In this document: positions 36,728 to 45,622 of the stretch, piece by piece
How the letters are laid out: the number at the start of each line of letters is the position of its first letter
Numbering within the stretch: position 1 is the first letter of the stretch
Source of the DNA: Oceanospirillales bacterium
GTDB taxonomy: Bacteria; Pseudomonadota; Gammaproteobacteria; Xanthomonadales; SZUA-36
DNA: 55,106 nt
Direction of reading: 5' to 3'
Assembly (NCBI GenBank): GCA_003233115.1
Contig: QIKV01000196.1
Location: forward strand, 1-55,106
Notes under the pieces: model-generated
Database searches by the model: none
Told to the model about the DNA's origin: nothing
Seen by the model: the letters and a program-made list of their open reading frames with translations, nothing else
Program-made: the position numbers and the translations under genes

Positions 36728-37207
36728 ATGTGGATTGTAAAAAGTTTAATGGCAGTTTTTGTCGCCACATTTGCACTGGCGGTAACTGACGCTATTGCAA
36801 AAGATGCTGTTTACCGCTGGGTAGATGACAATGGTGTTGTTCACTTCAGCGACCAGCGTGCAGCATCAGCAGATGCTGAGAAAGTCGACATTAAGCCCAG
36901 TAGAACAACTAAAACCCAGTCTGCTTCTGGTTCAGAAAGTGCTTCCATTTATCAAAAGTTACCAGAACCATCGCGAGCACAAAAGCAACGTGATGAATTC
37001 GCGGCAAGACGCAAAAAAGATGCTGAGCAAAAGGCCAAAATTGATGCAGCTTGTGTACAAAGGCGCCAGATCATCAACCGGTTGGAGCCCCGCACAATGG
37101 TACTGGTAAAGGATGACAGCGGGAAGGTTCGCCGCCTTGATGATGGTGAAAGGCTGAAAGTACTGGGTGAAGCGAAATCCTTTATCGCTGAAAACTGCAG
37201 CCGGTAA
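36728..37207 (+). CDS. DUF4124-domain periplasmic protein
   Basis: A 159-residue protein with a signal peptide (MWIVKSLMAVFVATFALAVTDAIA) and the DUF4124 core at about 27-50 (AVYRWVDDNGVVHFSDQ). A Ser/Lys-rich linker and a charged helical stretch (EPSRAQKQRDEFAARRKKDAEQKAK) lead to two cysteines near the end. DUF4124 proteins are common in gammaproteobacterial envelopes but have no assigned activity. AGGA precedes the ATG. It is divergent from pssA and upstream of proS. Confidence 0.85.
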   Translation: MWIVKSLMAVFVATFALAVTDAIAKDAVYRWVDDNGVVHFSDQRAASADAEKVDIKPSRTTKTQSASGSESASIYQKLPEPSRAQKQRDEFAARRKKDAEQKAKIDAACVQRRQIINRLEPRTMVLVKDDSGKVRRLDDGERLKVLGEAKSFIAENCSR

Positions 37208-37296
37208 ATTTACCCTAAAAAATGATACGTGTGCTGACCTGCATTGCAGGCTAAAATATCGCCCTTCCCAGCAGTCTGCAAACCAGCGGATCAAAA

Positions 37297-39012
37297 ATGA
37301 AAGCCAGTACATTCCACCTGTTCACAACCCGGGAAACCCCGGCCGAGGCAGAGATTGCCAGCCATCGGCTTATGCTGCGCAGCGGCATGATCCGCAAGCT
37401 CACTGCGGGCATCTACACCTGGACCCCGCTGGGGTTGCGGGTGCTGCGCAAAGTGGAGGCGATAGTCCGCGACGAACTGGACAAGGCGGGCTATCTGGAA
37501 ATGCTGATGCCCGCAGTTCAGCCGGCTGAACTTTGGCGGGAGACCGGTCGCTGGGAAAAATTCGGTGGGCAATTGCTGAAAATCCAGGACCGTGCCGGCC
37601 GCGATTATTGCTTTGGTCCGACACACGAAGAAGTCATGACCGATTTTGTCCGCAACGAGATACGCAGTTATAAACAGTTGCCAGTCACTTTTTACCAGAT
37701 TCAAACCAAGTTCCGCGATGAAATCCGTCCACGCTTTGGCATCATGCGTGCCCGTGAATTTCTGATGAAAGATGCCTATTCCTTCCACATTGACCACGCC
37801 AGTCTGGATGAAACCTACTGGGAGATGTACGCAGTGTATGCGCGTATCTTTACCCGCACGGGCTTGCGTTTCCGCTCGGTAGAGGCCGATTCCGGCGCGA
37901 TTGGCGGCCATCAGTCCCACGAATTTCATGTTCTGGCTGATTCCGGCGAAGATTTAATCGCGTTCTCCGACCAATCAGACTATGCCTCCAATGTGGAGCT
38001 TGCCGCAATCGCCAGGCCACCGGGAGACCCGGCTGCACCCACCGAGGAACTTCGCACCGTTGATACCCCTGGCGCCCGCACGATAGATGATCTGGTCAGT
38101 GGCTATGGTGTGGCGATTGAAAAAACCGTCAAAACACTGATCGTGCATGCGGCCCGGGAGTGTGAGGCTGATTTTGTCGCCTTGCTGATCCGCGGCGACC
38201 GTGTACTCAATGAACTCAAAGCTGAAAAGCTGGCACAGGTTGCAAATCCGCTGGTATTTGCCAGCGATGAAGATATTCGCGCTGCCATCGGTGCAGGCCC
38301 CGGCTCTCTCGGACCGGTCGGTCTTGAGCTACCTGTCATTGCAGACTATGAAGTTGGCTTGATGACGGACTTTGCGGCCGGCGCAAATAGCGATGATCAA
38401 CATTATTTCGGCATCAACTGGCACCGCGATGTGGATTTGCCCGTGACGGCCGATCTCAGAAATGCCGTTGCAGGAGACAGCAGCCCGGATGGCCAGGGCA
38501 AACTGCAACTGGCGCGCGGTATTGAAGTCGGGCATATATTCCAGCTGGGTACAGCTTATTCTGAGTCGATGAACGCCGTAGTATTGGGTGAAGACGGGAA
38601 AGCCCATGTTATGCATATGGGTTGTTACGGTATCGGCGTGTCACGCATCGTAGCCGCCGCAATCGAGCAAAACCATGACGAAAGAGGCATATCCTGGCCT
38701 GCACCTATCGCACCGTTCCAACTCGCCTTACTGCCGATGAACGCCAGGAAATCCCACCGGGTACGCGCAGCGGCGGATCAACTTTACGCTGACCTGCTGA
38801 AGGCTGGCGTGGAAGTCTTCTACGACGACCGTAACCTGCGCCCGGGCGTTATGTTCAATGACATCGAACTGATCGGCATCCCGCATCGCGTGGTTATCGG
38901 CGAGCGCGGACTGGACAACGGCGTACTCGAATATCGACAACGCAATGACACAGAAAATACCGACCTGCCACTGCAGGACGCTCTCCAGGCCATCCTGGAC
39001 AAACTCGGCTAA
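37297..39012 (+). CDS. proS: Prolyl-tRNA synthetase, bacterial type with editing domain
   Basis: A 571-residue class II synthetase. Motif 1 to 2 features include [44 protein letters not shown] and [30 protein letters not shown]. The INS editing domain (about 225-390) with [15 protein letters not shown] separates motifs 2 and 3. Then come [14 protein letters not shown] and an anticodon domain ([32 protein letters not shown]). The tandem repeat cluster begins on the base after the stop codon. Confidence 0.96.
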   Translation: MKASTFHLFTTRETPAEAEIASHRLMLRSGMIRKLTAGIYTWTPLGLRVLRKVEAIVRDELDKAGYLEMLMPAVQPAELWRETGRWEKFGGQLLKIQDRAGRDYCFGPTHEEVMTDFVRNEIRSYKQLPVTFYQIQTKFRDEIRPRFGIMRAREFLMKDAYSFHIDHASLDETYWEMYAVYARIFTRTGLRFRSVEADSGAIGGHQSHEFHVLADSGEDLIAFSDQSDYASNVELAAIARPPGDPAAPTEELRTVDTPGARTIDDLVSGYGVAIEKTVKTLIVHAARECEADFVALLIRGDRVLNELKAEKLAQVANPLVFASDEDIRAAIGAGPGSLGPVGLELPVIADYEVGLMTDFAAGANSDDQHYFGINWHRDVDLPVTADLRNAVAGDSSPDGQGKLQLARGIEVGHIFQLGTAYSESMNAVVLGEDGKAHVMHMGCYGIGVSRIVAAAIEQNHDERGISWPAPIAPFQLALLPMNARKSHRVRAAADQLYADLLKAGVEVFYDDRNLRPGVMFNDIELIGIPHRVVIGERGLDNGVLEYRQRNDTENTDLPLQDALQAILDKLG

Positions 39013-39102
39013 GCGTCGGGTGGACAAGCGTGGGGTGGACAAGCGTGGGGTGGACAAGCGTGGGGTGGACAAGCGTAGGGTGGGCAAGCGTAGGGTGGAC
39101 AT
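39013..39102. repeat. Six tandem 15-bp units directly after proS
   Basis: Six units of GCGTGGGGTGGACAA lie head to tail (39013, 39028, 39043, 39058, 39073, 39088), starting on the base after the proS stop. The first has C for G, the fifth and sixth GTAGGG, and the sixth ends ACAT where it enters the palindromic repeat. The array looks like expansion of one arm (GTAGGGTGGACA) of the neighbouring palindrome. Open frames across it are repeat artefacts. Confidence 0.85.
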
Positions 39103-39189
39103 TTATGTCCACCATTGCACAAATTCAGTCTCAATCTGACAACGGGGAATATACCATCCGATTGGTGGACATAAATGTCCACCCTACGC
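39088..39189. repeat. Inverted pair of GGTGGACAT palindromes
   Basis: Positions 39088-39114 and 39163-39189 are inverted copies of a 27-base sequence starting GCGTAGGGTGGACATTTATG. Each copy contains a self-complementary 20-mer (39094-39113 and 39164-39183; GGTGGACAT-N2-ATGTCCACC). The whole is a 102-base element with 48 unique bases in the middle, in the gap between proS and the convergent mscS-like gene. It resembles REP/BIME-type or miniature mobile elements. Related palindromes occur at 44318 and 44360. Confidence 0.75.
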
Positions 39190-39227
39190 GTTGTCCCTCC
39201 CCAAAAAATCTGTATAGCCTGTGGTTG

Positions 39228-40379
39228 CTATTTTGGCCCTTCCAATCCTTCAGATGCTTCCGGCATGCTGCGTAGATGGAGGTCTGTTTGCGGGAAAGGA
39301 ATCTCGATACCGTGCTCGCGGAAGGCGTTGTAGATGCCCTTCAGCAGGTCGTGCCGTATCCGGCCCCGCAACACGGGCCGGTCTATCCAGGCCAGCAATT
39401 CAAAATCAAGGGAACTGCTACCAAATGCCCGCATTCGTACCCTTGGCGCCGGATGCTTTGCGACTTCCGGGTGGCTGAGTGCAACCCCTTCAAGCACTTC
39501 GCAAACCTCGTCCACATCGCTGCCGTAGGCGACACCAACGGGTACGCGGATACGTTCTTTTTCCCACGGCCCGCCACTTTCATTGACGATCTTCGCACTC
39601 GCAATTACAGCATTTGGAATGGTTACTTCCACATCATCCCTTGTCAGCAAGCGGGTTGAGCGCATACCCAGATGCGTAACTTCACCACGCTCACCGGTAT
39701 CAAGAATAATGTAGTCACCAATTTGGTAGGGTGAATCGGCAACGATAAAAATCCCCGAGAACAGGTTCGCAAGGGAATCGCGGGCGGCAAAACCTACGGC
39801 AATACCAATGACACCTGCCGAAGCCAGCCAGGCGGTCGGGTCTATTCCCCAGATCAGCAGGAAAACATAAGCCCCCAGGCCGATCAACAACATCTTGAGG
39901 CTCATATCAAACAGCGGGATGGTTTTTTCCTGAATGATTTCAAAGCGGTGACGGTAGCTGCCAATCAACTCCAGTAGAATGCGCGCGGTGCTCAATCCGG
40001 CCCGCATCCAGGAGAACAACAAGATGGTTGCAAGCAGGGACAAGGTTGCGTCATGCAGGCCCTGGGGCAACTTAAATGCGGAAACCGCCAGCATCAACGC
40101 CAGCGTAACCGTTGTAAGCACGAGTGGGCGGGTCAGGTATTTAACCAGCAGATCGTCTGCCTTGGTACTGGTTTTAGCGGCCATCCTCATCATGGCCCGG
40201 GTAATCACCAGCTTCAACAAACGGCCAAAAGCATAAGCAGCCAGAATTAAGAATATGGTCAGCAGGCCGGGGTATGGCGACAGGAAGTCCCAGGCGGGCC
40301 GTAACCAGTCCGGCATGTACTGCAGCACATCCAGATCAGGTTTGAATACAGAATTGGCTGCTGCTGCAGTTCCTTGCAT
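39228..40379 (-). CDS. Small-conductance mechanosensitive channel (MscS family)
   Basis: A 383-residue protein with an N-terminal amphipathic stretch and about five TM helices. The MscS pore helix and beta domain follow (WLASAGVIGIAVGFAARDSLANLFSGIFIVADSPYQIGDYIIL, GEVTHLGMRSTRLLTRDDVEVTIPNAVI). The C-terminal vestibule reads RIRVPVGVAYGSDVDEV ... FREHGIEIPFPQ. It opens under membrane tension to release osmolytes. The ATG has AGGTAGAG upstream. Confidence 0.93.
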   Translation of the reverse strand: MQGTAAAANSVFKPDLDVLQYMPDWLRPAWDFLSPYPGLLTIFLILAAYAFGRLLKLVITRAMMRMAAKTSTKADDLLVKYLTRPLVLTTVTLALMLAVSAFKLPQGLHDATLSLLATILLFSWMRAGLSTARILLELIGSYRHRFEIIQEKTIPLFDMSLKMLLIGLGAYVFLLIWGIDPTAWLASAGVIGIAVGFAARDSLANLFSGIFIVADSPYQIGDYIILDTGERGEVTHLGMRSTRLLTRDDVEVTIPNAVIASAKIVNESGGPWEKERIRVPVGVAYGSDVDEVCEVLEGVALSHPEVAKHPAPRVRMRAFGSSSLDFELLAWIDRPVLRGRIRHDLLKGIYNAFREHGIEIPFPQTDLHLRSMPEASEGLEGPK

Positions 40380-40462
40380 GATCTCTACCTGAGATTAAAC
40401 CGAGTACATCTTAGCCGCCTTCACGGCCAGTTCCAACCCATGCCGCCAATCCTGCCCAACCA

Positions 40463-41470
40463 TTAACGAAGCGGTCTGATACCCACCGCATCGCGCAATT
40501 GCCGCATGAACGGCGCTGCCACTGCACGGGCGCGTGCGGCGCCTTCCTGCAGGCAGGATTCGATCCTGGCCGGTTCGCCAATCAGTTCTTCATACACCAG
40601 TCTCGCGCTGGAAATTTCTGAATTTATCAGTTCAAAGCATTGCTGCTTGGCCGCCCCCCACCCGATCCCGTCGGCATACGCCTGCTTCATCTCCTCACGT
40701 TGTTCCGGATTCGCAAAGGCCGCATAAATGGCGAACAATGCAGAGTTTTCGGTCTGCTTTGGTTCACCTGGCTCAAGTGAGTTGGTAACAATTTTCATGA
40801 TGGATTTGCGCAGTTGCTTTTCCGGCAACCACAAGGGAATGGTGTTGTTATAGCTCTTGGACATCTTGCGGCCATCGCGACCCGGTAACACCGCGACATC
40901 GTCATCTACAACGGCTTGGGGCAGCACAAAATGGTCTCCAAAATGATGATTGAAGCGCTGGCCAATATCTCGAGCCATTTCCAGGTGTTGAACCTGGTCG
41001 CGGCCAACGGGTACGTCAGTGGCGTTAAACATCAGGATATCGGCAGCCATCAGGACAGGGTAGCTGAACAAGCCCATGACGATGGCGGAATCCGGGTCTT
41101 CTCCGACCTCAATATTTTCCTGTACGGCGGCCTTGTAGGCGTGCGCGCGGTTCATTAGACCCTTGGCAGTGATACAGGTAAGGAGCCATGTCAACTCGCT
41201 TATTTCAGGAATATCAGACTGCCGGTAGAAGATTGCCTGGTCAGTATCCAGACCCAGGGCCAGCCAGGTCGCGGCAATTTCCAGCGTGGAGTGATGTATA
41301 ACCTGGGGGTCGCGGCACTTGATCAGGGCGTGATAATCAGCAAGGAAATAAAAGGACTGGACACCCTCTTTATGGCTGGCCTGGATGGCTGGCTTGATCG
41401 CGCCAACATAGTTCCCCAAGTGGGGCCTGCCGGTGGTGGTGATACCGGTCAGAACGGTGCGTTTGCTCAT
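40463..41470 (-). CDS. trpS: Tryptophanyl-tRNA synthetase
   Basis: A class Ic synthetase with [20 protein letters not shown] (HIGH-type motif), DYHALI, the tryptophan-pocket region [31 protein letters not shown] and [12 protein letters not shown]. Starting at ATG 41470 (MSKRTVLTG) gives 335 residues, matching the 334 of E. coli. The frame allows 13 more residues from ATG 41509. Neither start has a strong ribosome-binding site. Confidence 0.95.
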   Translation of the reverse strand: MSKRTVLTGITTTGRPHLGNYVGAIKPAIQASHKEGVQSFYFLADYHALIKCRDPQVIHHSTLEIAATWLALGLDTDQAIFYRQSDIPEISELTWLLTCITAKGLMNRAHAYKAAVQENIEVGEDPDSAIVMGLFSYPVLMAADILMFNATDVPVGRDQVQHLEMARDIGQRFNHHFGDHFVLPQAVVDDDVAVLPGRDGRKMSKSYNNTIPLWLPEKQLRKSIMKIVTNSLEPGEPKQTENSALFAIYAAFANPEQREEMKQAYADGIGWGAAKQQCFELINSEISSARLVYEELIGEPARIESCLQEGAARARAVAAPFMRQLRDAVGIRPLR

Positions 41471-41563
41471 GGTCTGGTCGAGGGCCTGTATAGATTCCGG
41501 AAGCGCCATTTTAAGCGAATCGAGTGGATGTTAGGTGCTTTATTTCCGTGCCAGGATAAGATA

Positions 41564-42226
41564 TCACGGCGGCACATCACCAGGACAGCGCTTGAGATCG
41601 GCAGCACGCCGGCGCTCGTCCCCGGAGGCTTTTGCCAACCCGCGTACACAAGCCAGCATGTCGGGCAGATCTTTGCGCAAGCTGCGACGTACCAGCCAGC
41701 CAGGGGCGGGAATTTTGGGCTGAATCCTGATCTCGTGGATGACAATGACATTGCTATCATCGCCATCTACCAAAGGGACCATCCTCCACCATGCCTGCAG
41801 GACTCTGAGATTGCCTTCCACCAGGTGGGCTTCACCAAAATTGCCTGGTTTTCTGCTGGCCTCGAAGGTGAAATCCAGGGTGGGTGTGTACCAACTGTTG
41901 CGCAAACGATGATGCATCAGCATACGGTTTGTCCCGGGTTCCAGCACTTCACATAATTTGAGGCCACGGATATAGATATACTCATACTTGCAGTAGCCAA
42001 CAATGTCCCACACTGCATCGGCCGTGGTATGAAATAAGGCGGTGACCCGTGCGGTGACACCCGGCTTGTCCGTGTCGATGGTTTGGAGCAGTATTTCACC
42101 GCTTCTCAGGCGTTCCAGATTAAAAGCACCAGGTTCCGCTGAAGTAGTACCCGCCAACCCCTTGCCGGTGGAAACGACCAAAACAAACAGTGCTGATACC
42201 AGCGTAGTGTATCGAACCAATTGCAT
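41564..42226 (-). CDS. Secreted SRPBCC/START-like protein
   Basis: A 220-residue protein with a signal peptide (TTLVSALFVLVVSTGKGLAG). A helix-grip domain follows: ARVTALFHTTADAVWDIVGYCKYEYIYIRGLKLCEVLEP at its start, FTFEASRKPGNFGEAHLVEGNLRVLQ in the strands, and a C-terminal long helix RKDLPDMLACVRGLAKA. Such domains bind hydrophobic ligands in a cavity. The ligand is unknown. It is divergent from oxyR with a 115-base shared control region. Confidence 0.75.
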   Translation of the reverse strand: MQLVRYTTLVSALFVLVVSTGKGLAGTTSAEPGAFNLERLRSGEILLQTIDTDKPGVTARVTALFHTTADAVWDIVGYCKYEYIYIRGLKLCEVLEPGTNRMLMHHRLRNSWYTPTLDFTFEASRKPGNFGEAHLVEGNLRVLQAWWRMVPLVDGDDSNVIVIHEIRIQPKIPAPGWLVRRSLRKDLPDMLACVRGLAKASGDERRRAADLKRCPGDVPP

Positions 42227-42317
42227 ATAGACCTGATTATAAGCGGTAAATACAACAGGCGACCGCCGCTTGTGTTATTTACATTCATTATAAGAGTATA
42301 TCAATTAGCACAAATGT

Positions 42318-42335
42318 ATAGCCTGGAACTATAAT
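42318..42335 (+). promoter_or_regulatory. OxyR half-site overlapping the oxyR -10 box
   Basis: ATAG-N7-CTAT at 42318-42332 matches the OxyR dyad ATAGnTnnnAnCTAT apart from the inner T. It overlaps a perfect TATAAT at 42330-42335. No good TTGACA lies 16-18 bases upstream. A second dyad at the expected tandem spacing is not obvious. The placement would fit autorepression. The TATAAT ends 6 bases before the start codon. Confidence 0.55.
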
Positions 42336-42341
42336 ACTCCC

Positions 42342-43244
42342 ATGAATTTTCGTGCATTGAAATATTTTGTAAAGCTCGCAGAGCTCAAGCACTTCAGCAG
42401 GGCCGCCGAGGCATGCTTTGTCAGCCAGCCTACGCTCAGCACGCAAATCCGTAAACTGGAGGAAGAACTGGGCGTCTCACTGGTGGAGCGAGCGCCGCGA
42501 AAAGTCATGTTGACGCCCGTCGGTGAAGATATAGCACATCGGGCGAGGCATATTTTGCGTGATATTGAACACATAAAAACTGCCGCGAGACGTAGTAAAG
42601 ACCCGGCGACAGGCATCATCAGGCTGGGAATATTTCCCACCCTGGCACCTTACCTGCTACCGCACGTCATTCCTGGAATTCGCAAACGTTACCCCGAACT
42701 GGGTTTGCAGCTTGTCGAGGAAAAAACCGAAGATATCCTGAAAATGCTTGACCAGGGGCGCCTGGATGCAGGCTTGCTCGCCCTGCCGGTCGAAGGTGAC
42801 GGGCTGGAGGTTGAAGTATTGTTTGAAGAACCATTTGTAACCGCCATGCCATCGTCCCACCCGCTATGCGATAAAGAGGTCATCAGTCTGGGGGATCTGG
42901 AAGGTGAAGAACTATTGTTGCTGGAAGAGGGCCATTGCCTGCGGCAACATGCGCTTGCTGTGTGTGAACTGGCCGGTGCACATGAGCGCGTTGATTTTCA
43001 TGCGACCAGCATGGAGACCCTGCGCCAGATGGTTGCAACCAACGCCGGCGTTACGCTGATGCCCGTGCTGGCGGTCAAACCGCCAATACCCTCTACCAGC
43101 AATATCACGCTGCGGCCTTTTGCAGCGCCGGCCCCCAGCCGCACGATCGCGTTGGTATGGCGCAGCAGTTCACCGCTGGGGGATTTTCTGCGTAAACTGG
43201 CCACCAGCTTGACGGTGAAACCGGCCTCACTGCTCGAGCCCTGA
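42342..43244 (+). CDS. oxyR: Peroxide sensor and LysR-type regulator OxyR
   Basis: A 300-residue LysR-family regulator. The winged-helix domain (MNFRALKYFVKLAELKHFSRAAEACFVSQPTLSTQIRKLEEELG) is followed by a substrate-binding-like domain. The redox pair sits at Cys199 and Cys208 (GHCLRQHALAVC), the same numbers as E. coli OxyR, within LEEGHCL ... ATSMETLRQMVATNAGVTLMPVLAV. Peroxide oxidises this pair and turns on defence genes. No Shine-Dalgarno sequence is visible near the ATG, and a -10 box lies directly upstream. It is divergent from the SRPBCC gene; no katG, ahpC or recG neighbour is in the window. Confidence 0.95.
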   Translation: MNFRALKYFVKLAELKHFSRAAEACFVSQPTLSTQIRKLEEELGVSLVERAPRKVMLTPVGEDIAHRARHILRDIEHIKTAARRSKDPATGIIRLGIFPTLAPYLLPHVIPGIRKRYPELGLQLVEEKTEDILKMLDQGRLDAGLLALPVEGDGLEVEVLFEEPFVTAMPSSHPLCDKEVISLGDLEGEELLLLEEGHCLRQHALAVCELAGAHERVDFHATSMETLRQMVATNAGVTLMPVLAVKPPIPSTSNITLRPFAAPAPSRTIALVWRSSSPLGDFLRKLATSLTVKPASLLEP

Positions 43245-43284
43245 TACCGGTGCTGTACGGGGTGCCGGCTCCGCAGCTCCCTGC

Positions 43285-44238
43285 CTACAGGCCCTCAAGC
43301 AATTCGTCATCGCTACCCTCTTCTATGCCCTCAAACAGGGGCGTGGAAAGGTAGCGTTCGCCCGTATCGGGCAACATGGCCAGGATGCCTGAGCCGGGTG
43401 CGGCTTGCCCGGCCACTTTCAGCGCGGCGGCGAAGGTGCCGCCTGATGAAATTCCACAAAAGATACCTTCATCGGTGGCCAGTGCTCTGGCGGCCTCAAT
43501 GGCTTCGTCATCGGTCACAGTAACTACCTCATCAATCACCTGCCGGTCAAGAACGCCGGGGATAAAATCAGGGGTCCAGCCCTGGATCTTGTGCGGAGCC
43601 CATGGCTTGCCACCCAGCAATGCAGCCCCCTCCGGCTCAGTGGCAATGACCTTGCAATCCGGCCGCGCCAGCTTGATGATTTCGCCCGCGCCGCTGATGG
43701 TTCCACCGGTTCCATAGCCGGACACATAGTAATCCAGCCGCCTGCCGACGAAATCCCGGATGATCTCGGGTCCGGTCGTGTTGCGGTGATAGTCCGGGTT
43801 GGCCGGGTTGTCGAATTGTGCTGTCAGGAACCAGCCATGTTTTTCAGCCAGCGCCGCAGCCACACGAACCATTCCTGTGGCTTTCTCTGCGGCCGGCGTC
43901 AGCACGACCCGGGCGCCCAGTGCACGCATTAACTTACGGCGCTCTATGGAAAATGATTCGGCCATCACGGATACAAAAGGATAACCCTTGACCGAACAAA
44001 CCATGGCCAGGGCTATACCGGTATTGCCCGAAGTCGCTTCAATAACGGTTTGGCCGGGTGTAAGCAAACCCTTGCGTTCGGCGTCTTCGATAATGCCGAT
44101 AGCCAGCCTGTCTTTGACTGAGCCCATGGGATTGAAGGCCTCGACCTTGACGTACATTTCAATACCATCCGGCGCCAGCCTGTTGATGCGCACGATAGGT
44201 GTACCGCCGATGGTATCGAGGATGGTGTTATAAATCAC
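43285..44238 (-). CDS. Cysteine synthase (O-acetylserine sulfhydrylase)
   Basis: A 317-residue PLP enzyme. Lys42 in NPMGSVKDR binds PLP, SGNTG (70-74) binds the substrate, and YGTGGTISGAGE binds the PLP phosphate. GISSGGTFAAAL and MLPDTGERYLSTPLF complete the CysK signature. It makes cysteine from O-acetylserine and sulfide. CysK and CysM are not separable by eye; length and C-terminus favour CysK. The start is GTG 44238 with AAGGAT at 7 bases. A last acidic tail (EGIEEGSDDELLEGL) is slightly unusual. Confidence 0.9.
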   Translation of the reverse strand: MIYNTILDTIGGTPIVRINRLAPDGIEMYVKVEAFNPMGSVKDRLAIGIIEDAERKGLLTPGQTVIEATSGNTGIALAMVCSVKGYPFVSVMAESFSIERRKLMRALGARVVLTPAAEKATGMVRVAAALAEKHGWFLTAQFDNPANPDYHRNTTGPEIIRDFVGRRLDYYVSGYGTGGTISGAGEIIKLARPDCKVIATEPEGAALLGGKPWAPHKIQGWTPDFIPGVLDRQVIDEVVTVTDDEAIEAARALATDEGIFCGISSGGTFAAALKVAGQAAPGSGILAMLPDTGERYLSTPLFEGIEEGSDDELLEGL

Positions 44239-44307
44239 GGCAAGATCCTTTGGTTGTTGAGTTGGCAGGTCTTAATATAGACCAAGTATACCTGCTTTGC
44301 AGACAAC

Positions 44308-44379
44308 AATGACCAAAGGTGGACATGAATGTCCACCCTACGCTGAACAAATGACCAAAGGTGGACATGAATGTCCACC
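44308..44379. repeat. Direct pair of GGTGGACAT palindromes between cysK-like and ubiI-like genes
   Basis: A 30-base unit (AATGACCAAAGGTGGACATG... to CCACC) occurs at 44308-44337 and 44350-44379 with a 42-base period. Each contains the palindrome GGTGGACAT-GA-ATGTCCACC (44318-44337, 44360-44379). The bases after the first copy (CTACGC) match the flank of the 39164 copy. The pair lies just past the ubiI-like stop codon, and the hairpins could act in termination. Confidence 0.8.
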
Positions 44380-44389
44380 GATCCTTTGT

Positions 44390-45622
44390 TTACCCCTGCA
44401 TTAAATCCTGCAGCGTCGCCCCGGTCGCCAGCTTGGGTGCGTTCCCTCCGATTCCTGCTGCTCTTTGCAAAAACAGGTCCTTTACAACCCAACTGCGTTT
44501 GACCAGGGCCATGCCAACACGCCGCAGGGGCAATAGTCCGTCACCGTCAAACAGGCTGCGCAAGGCGTGCATGCCAAATGCCATCGCTTCGGATTCAGCC
44601 CGGCGCCAACGGTCGTATGGTTGCAGCACGCCGGCAGAACCAATATCGACACCTGCAAAGCGGGCGCGGATGATGGATTCAGTGAGTGCCGCTGTATCGG
44701 CAAATCCGAGGTTGACCCCCTGACCAGCCAGTGGGTGGACCACGTGAGCCGCGTCACCAACCAGTGCTGTGCGTTGCGCCACGTAACGGTCACTCAGGCG
44801 CATACTAAGCGGAAAAGCTGCCCGTGGACCGCAGTCCTCCACCCTGCCCAGCCAACCGCTGCTGGCCGTGTCCAGCTCGGCCATGAACACCTCACTATCC
44901 ATTGCCAGCAGGCGCTCTGCTTCAATTGAGGGCCGCGTCCAGACGATCGAAGAGCGGCCGTCTGGAAGGGGTAAAAAAGCCAGCGGTCCACCCGGCATAA
45001 ATCTTTGCCAGGCCACGCCCGGGTTGGGTTCCTGTTTAGCTACCACCGCCACCAGGCCATGCTGGTTATAGGCCCTGTAATCCTGCCGTATACCCATGGC
45101 CTTGCGCACCCGCGATGAGGCACCATCAGCGCCCACCACCAGGTCAGCCGAAATATGTTTACCGCTGATCAGCTTCACGCGGTTTTGCTGCGGGCCAAAC
45201 TCAATACCATCCAGCTTGTCCGGGCAGTAAATATCCACCAGGCCGCCTGCGGCGACCACCTGCCACAAGGACCACTGCACCAGGGTGTTCTCAATGATGG
45301 TACCCAGTCGTTCAAGATTGAAAACCGGCGCATCAAACAACAGTGGTTCAAGTTGCGCACCATCCTCTACCTGCATGCGCCGGTAGGGCCTGGAACGCTG
45401 TGTACTGATCGATTTCCATACACCGGCCTGGCGCAACACTGCCGCAGAGCCGGGCGAAATGGCTGACACGCGCAAACCCACATCGGCCTGTGCATCAAAC
45501 GGCTGGGGCTCACACGCTTCTACCAGCGCCACTGAGAAGCCACTGCGTGACAGTAAACTGGCCAGTGCCGAGCCGACCATCCCGGCACCTATAATGGCTA
45601 CGTCATAATGAGAATTAGTCAT
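44390..45622 (-). CDS. FAD-dependent ubiquinone hydroxylase, UbiI/VisC type
   Basis: A 410-residue UbiH/COQ6-family flavoprotein monooxygenase. FAD motifs are DVAIIGAGMVGSALASLLSRSG (7-28), LVVGADGASSRVRKAMGI and GDAAHVVHPLAGQGVNLGFADTAAL (about 295-320). It hydroxylates the quinone ring during ubiquinone synthesis. Its place after ubiH in a pepP-ubiH operon matches E. coli ubiI (C5 hydroxylase). A UbiF- or UbiM-like specificity cannot be excluded by eye. It overlaps ubiH by 4 bases. Confidence 0.88.
   Translation of the reverse strand: MTNSHYDVAIIGAGMVGSALASLLSRSGFSVALVEACEPQPFDAQADVGLRVSAISPGSAAVLRQAGVWKSISTQRSRPYRRMQVEDGAQLEPLLFDAPVFNLERLGTIIENTLVQWSLWQVVAAGGLVDIYCPDKLDGIEFGPQQNRVKLISGKHISADLVVGADGASSRVRKAMGIRQDYRAYNQHGLVAVVAKQEPNPGVAWQRFMPGGPLAFLPLPDGRSSIVWTRPSIEAERLLAMDSEVFMAELDTASSGWLGRVEDCGPRAAFPLSMRLSDRYVAQRTALVGDAAHVVHPLAGQGVNLGFADTAALTESIIRARFAGVDIGSAGVLQPYDRWRRAESEAMAFGMHALRSLFDGDGLLPLRRVGMALVKRSWVVKDLFLQRAAGIGGNAPKLATGATLQDLMQG

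Noticed and set aside
39013-39102. Possible CRISPR array
   Set aside because: The 15-bp units are contiguous with no spacers, and no cas genes are nearby.
38894-39139. Repetitive open frames on both strands across the repeat array after proS (HPTLV and VDKRG repeats)
   Set aside because: They are translations of the 15-bp tandem repeat and have no ribosome-binding site; proS coding sequence overlaps one of them.
41291-41956. 221-residue open frame on the plus strand
   Set aside because: It spans the ends of trpS and the SRPBCC gene in antisense and shows no protein motif.
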